64,000 nt of DNA from contig CANQED010000003.1 in the NCBI GenBank assembly GCA_947594425.1, positions 1 to 64,000 on the forward strand, read 5' to 3'. This stretch comes from an uncultured Ruminiclostridium sp. (GTDB lineage: Bacteria; Bacillota; Clostridia; Oscillospirales; Ruminococcaceae). This document shows positions 62,439 to 64,000 of this stretch, one piece after another. The notes beneath the pieces were generated by a model. The model was not told where the DNA came from. It did no database searches and saw only the letters and a list, made by a program, of their open reading frames with translations. Each line of letters starts with the position of its first letter. Position 1 is the stretch's first letter. Position numbers and translations under genes: made by a program.

Positions 62439-64000
62439 TCAGCTGTTGTTCGCTCCCGAAAGCTCCTGATATTTTCTTACTATCTCCGACTTTATCTGGT
62501 CGTTGTAGCTCATAAGCGTGTATCTCGGCTCGTCTGCGTCGTTAACGACCATTCTGAACGCGTTGTTGATGTGTCTTGTAACTGCGTAGGAGGACGGGAT
62601 TATCGGTATCTCGCGCAGCTGACTCATCTGCTCGCTTATCTTATTGTACTCATCGGTCGACCACGGGAGCTGCTCGAGTGCCGCAAGGTTAGCGGTATCA
62701 AAACGTCCCATCGGTCCCATAAGAGCCTCTATCTGCTTGCCGTAGTCGGTCTGTACCTCGTTGCTGGTGAACCATTTTACAAAGTCCCAAGCGGCGGACT
62801 GATTGGACACCTTAGTAAAGATGACCGCGCCCGCGCTGACGGAGTTAGCGGCGTGATTTATGGTGCCGTCCTCACGTCTTGTGCCGGGTACATGGGTGAA
62901 GTCCCACAGACCCTTTATCTCGGGAGCCGCAACGGAAAGCTGATTGTAGAAGGTGTAGTTTTGTATCAGTATCGGCATCTCACCTGTTCTGAAACGTGAG
63001 AATGCGTCGTACGTCTGCTCAAAGCTGTATACGGTGTAATAATCCGTCCACTGCTCGAACACCTCGATAGCCTCGTTGGTCATAAAGTTGGTGAGCGAGA
63101 GGTTCTTGATGTCCTCGGTCTTTATGTTGCCGTAATCCGTCGAATAAAGGTCGTCGGCGTATATATCCAGACCTCTTTGCAGCAGCAGCATTATAAAGGT
63201 GTTGCCCGCGTCAAAAATGTTGGAGGAGATGTTCTGCGGGAGTATAAGACCTACGTCGAGGTATTTTCTCTGTAAGGTCGGCAGCATGGTCTTTAGATCG
63301 TCCCATGTCTCGGGAGGACCCTCAAACCCGAGCTCGTCGAGCACGTCGGTGCGGTAGAACATCATCGGGAATGTCTGCGATACCGGCAAGCCGTAAACGC
63401 CGAGCTTGTTTCCGTCATAATACTCATATATAGTCATTACGTCGTCCGCAAAGCGCTTAGTAACGTCCTCGTAGTCCTTAAACTGAGTAACGTCTACGAG
63501 CAGACCTCTTGCGGCAAGCTGTATCGGGAAGTCGCCGCCTATAAACAGCGCTATTTCGGGTCCCTTGCCCGCGAGGGTAGCCTCGAGTATCGAGCCCTGT
63601 ACGAGGTTAATGGACGCCTGAACGCCGTCGTTTTGATAGTTAAAGCCGTTGTCGACAAGGTTCTTTACAACGGTAGCCTGGTCACGTGCGAGAGATACCC
63701 ACACGTTTAGCGAGGTAGCTGTACGGTCGGACATCGAGGTGTAGTCCTCAAAGAACGAGCCGATAAACGAATTAAATCCGAATAAGAATTCGCTGAAGAA
63801 GTTGCCGTTTACGGGGGCAAACTCCTCATGTACCGTGCCTATCTCGATATAGTCGAGCTCGAGCGGCTGGTCGCGGTAGTCACGCATCCACGCGGATACC
63901 GACGAGATGCTGTCCTTTATGCTCGACGCCATTATCGGGATATCGCCGGGGTGCTCTATACATCTTTCGAGGTATATCGCCATAGTTTCGAGAGCGGCCG
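62439..64000 (-). CDS. extracellular solute-binding protein, N-terminus outside window
   Basis: At least 520 residues are present, and the frame stays open through the right edge, so the start and any signal peptide lie outside. The part from about NVWVSLARDQATVVKNLVD onward is a family 1 sugar-binding protein (ALFIGGDFPIQLAARGLLVD, GLPVSQTFPMMFYR, WDDLKTMLP). The preceding 100 or so residues are an extra N-terminal domain not found in short binding proteins. It captures sugar outside the cell for the permeases downstream; the ligand is unknown. Confidence 0.9.
   Translation of the reverse strand, partial: AALETMAIYLERCIEHPGDIPIMASSIKDSISSVSAWMRDYRDQPLELDYIEIGTVHEEFAPVNGNFFSEFLFGFNSFIGSFFEDYTSMSDRTATSLNVWVSLARDQATVVKNLVDNGFNYQNDGVQASINLVQGSILEATLAGKGPEIALFIGGDFPIQLAARGLLVDVTQFKDYEDVTKRFADDVMTIYEYYDGNKLGVYGLPVSQTFPMMFYRTDVLDELGFEGPPETWDDLKTMLPTLQRKYLDVGLILPQNISSNIFDAGNTFIMLLLQRGLDIYADDLYSTDYGNIKTEDIKNLSLTNFMTNEAIEVFEQWTDYYTVYSFEQTYDAFSRFRTGEMPILIQNYTFYNQLSVAAPEIKGLWDFTHVPGTRREDGTINHAANSVSAGAVIFTKVSNQSAAWDFVKWFTSNEVQTDYGKQIEALMGPMGRFDTANLAALEQLPWSTDEYNKISEQMSQLREIPIIPSSYAVTRHINNAFRMVVNDADEPRYTLMSYNDQIKSEIVRKYQELSGANNS

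Overview
The window looks like a chromosome segment of an endospore-forming Clostridia bacterium, probably Oscillospiraceae/Ruminococcaceae-like (inference). Three things suggest this: a complete spoIIA operon (SpoIIAA, SpoIIAB, sigma-F), a tricistronic gerA-type germinant receptor operon, and the S10-spc-alpha ribosomal cluster in Firmicutes order. Codon use is moderately GC-rich, promoters are good sigma-A matches (TTGACA/TATACT type), and several genes start with TTG or GTG. I saw no rRNA, tRNA, CRISPR array, transposase or phage gene.

Layout. 1-1.8 kb (minus): end of a glycan locus, with a GlfT2-like glycosyltransferase and a partial sugar nucleotidyltransferase. 2.1-7.5 kb (plus): two lipoproteins, then an ABC-2 exporter (permease, ATPase, permease). 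7.5-11.4 kb (minus): gerAC, gerAB, gerAA in reverse. 11.4-11.6 kb: a MITE-like inverted-repeat element. 11.7-18.5 kb (plus): DUF421 and DUF4363 proteins, MurA, a WalJ-type metallohydrolase, an EpsG-type polymerase fused to an ILEI-like domain, TrmB and a small membrane-anchored protein. 18.6-25.9 kb (minus): one probable operon of aminotransferase, TrpS and two ABC exporters flanking a DUF1854 protein. 26.1-28.8 kb (plus): a LacI-type sensor-GGDEF-EAL protein whose last codons are duplicated beyond a structured insert. 29.2-31.5 kb: a PRTase-like protein (minus) diverging from spoIIA (plus). 31.5-34.0 kb (minus): KtrA, KtrB and a CBS protein.

34.1-50.0 kb (minus) holds the S10, spc and alpha clusters: rpsJ to rplQ, including secY, adk, map, a KOW protein, infA, rpmJ and rpoA. 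A strong promoter and a structured leader of about 280 nt precede rpsJ. Three intercistronic gaps inside the cluster carry conspicuous hairpins. 50.6-53.2 kb (minus): pyruvate kinase and an amidohydrolase. 53.4-64 kb (minus): a large sugar-ABC cluster containing one solute-binding protein (running off the window), two permease pairs, an NHL/TPR membrane protein, a YIP1 protein and a DUF5696 protein.

The least-explained signals are non-coding. They are the inverted-repeat element at 11.4 kb with partial relatives at 15.1 and 53.4 kb, and two related structured insertions at 28.8 and 53.2 kb whose stems differ in sequence but still pair. The insertion at 28.8 kb is bracketed by a 43-bp copy of a gene's 3' end that differs only at synonymous third positions.
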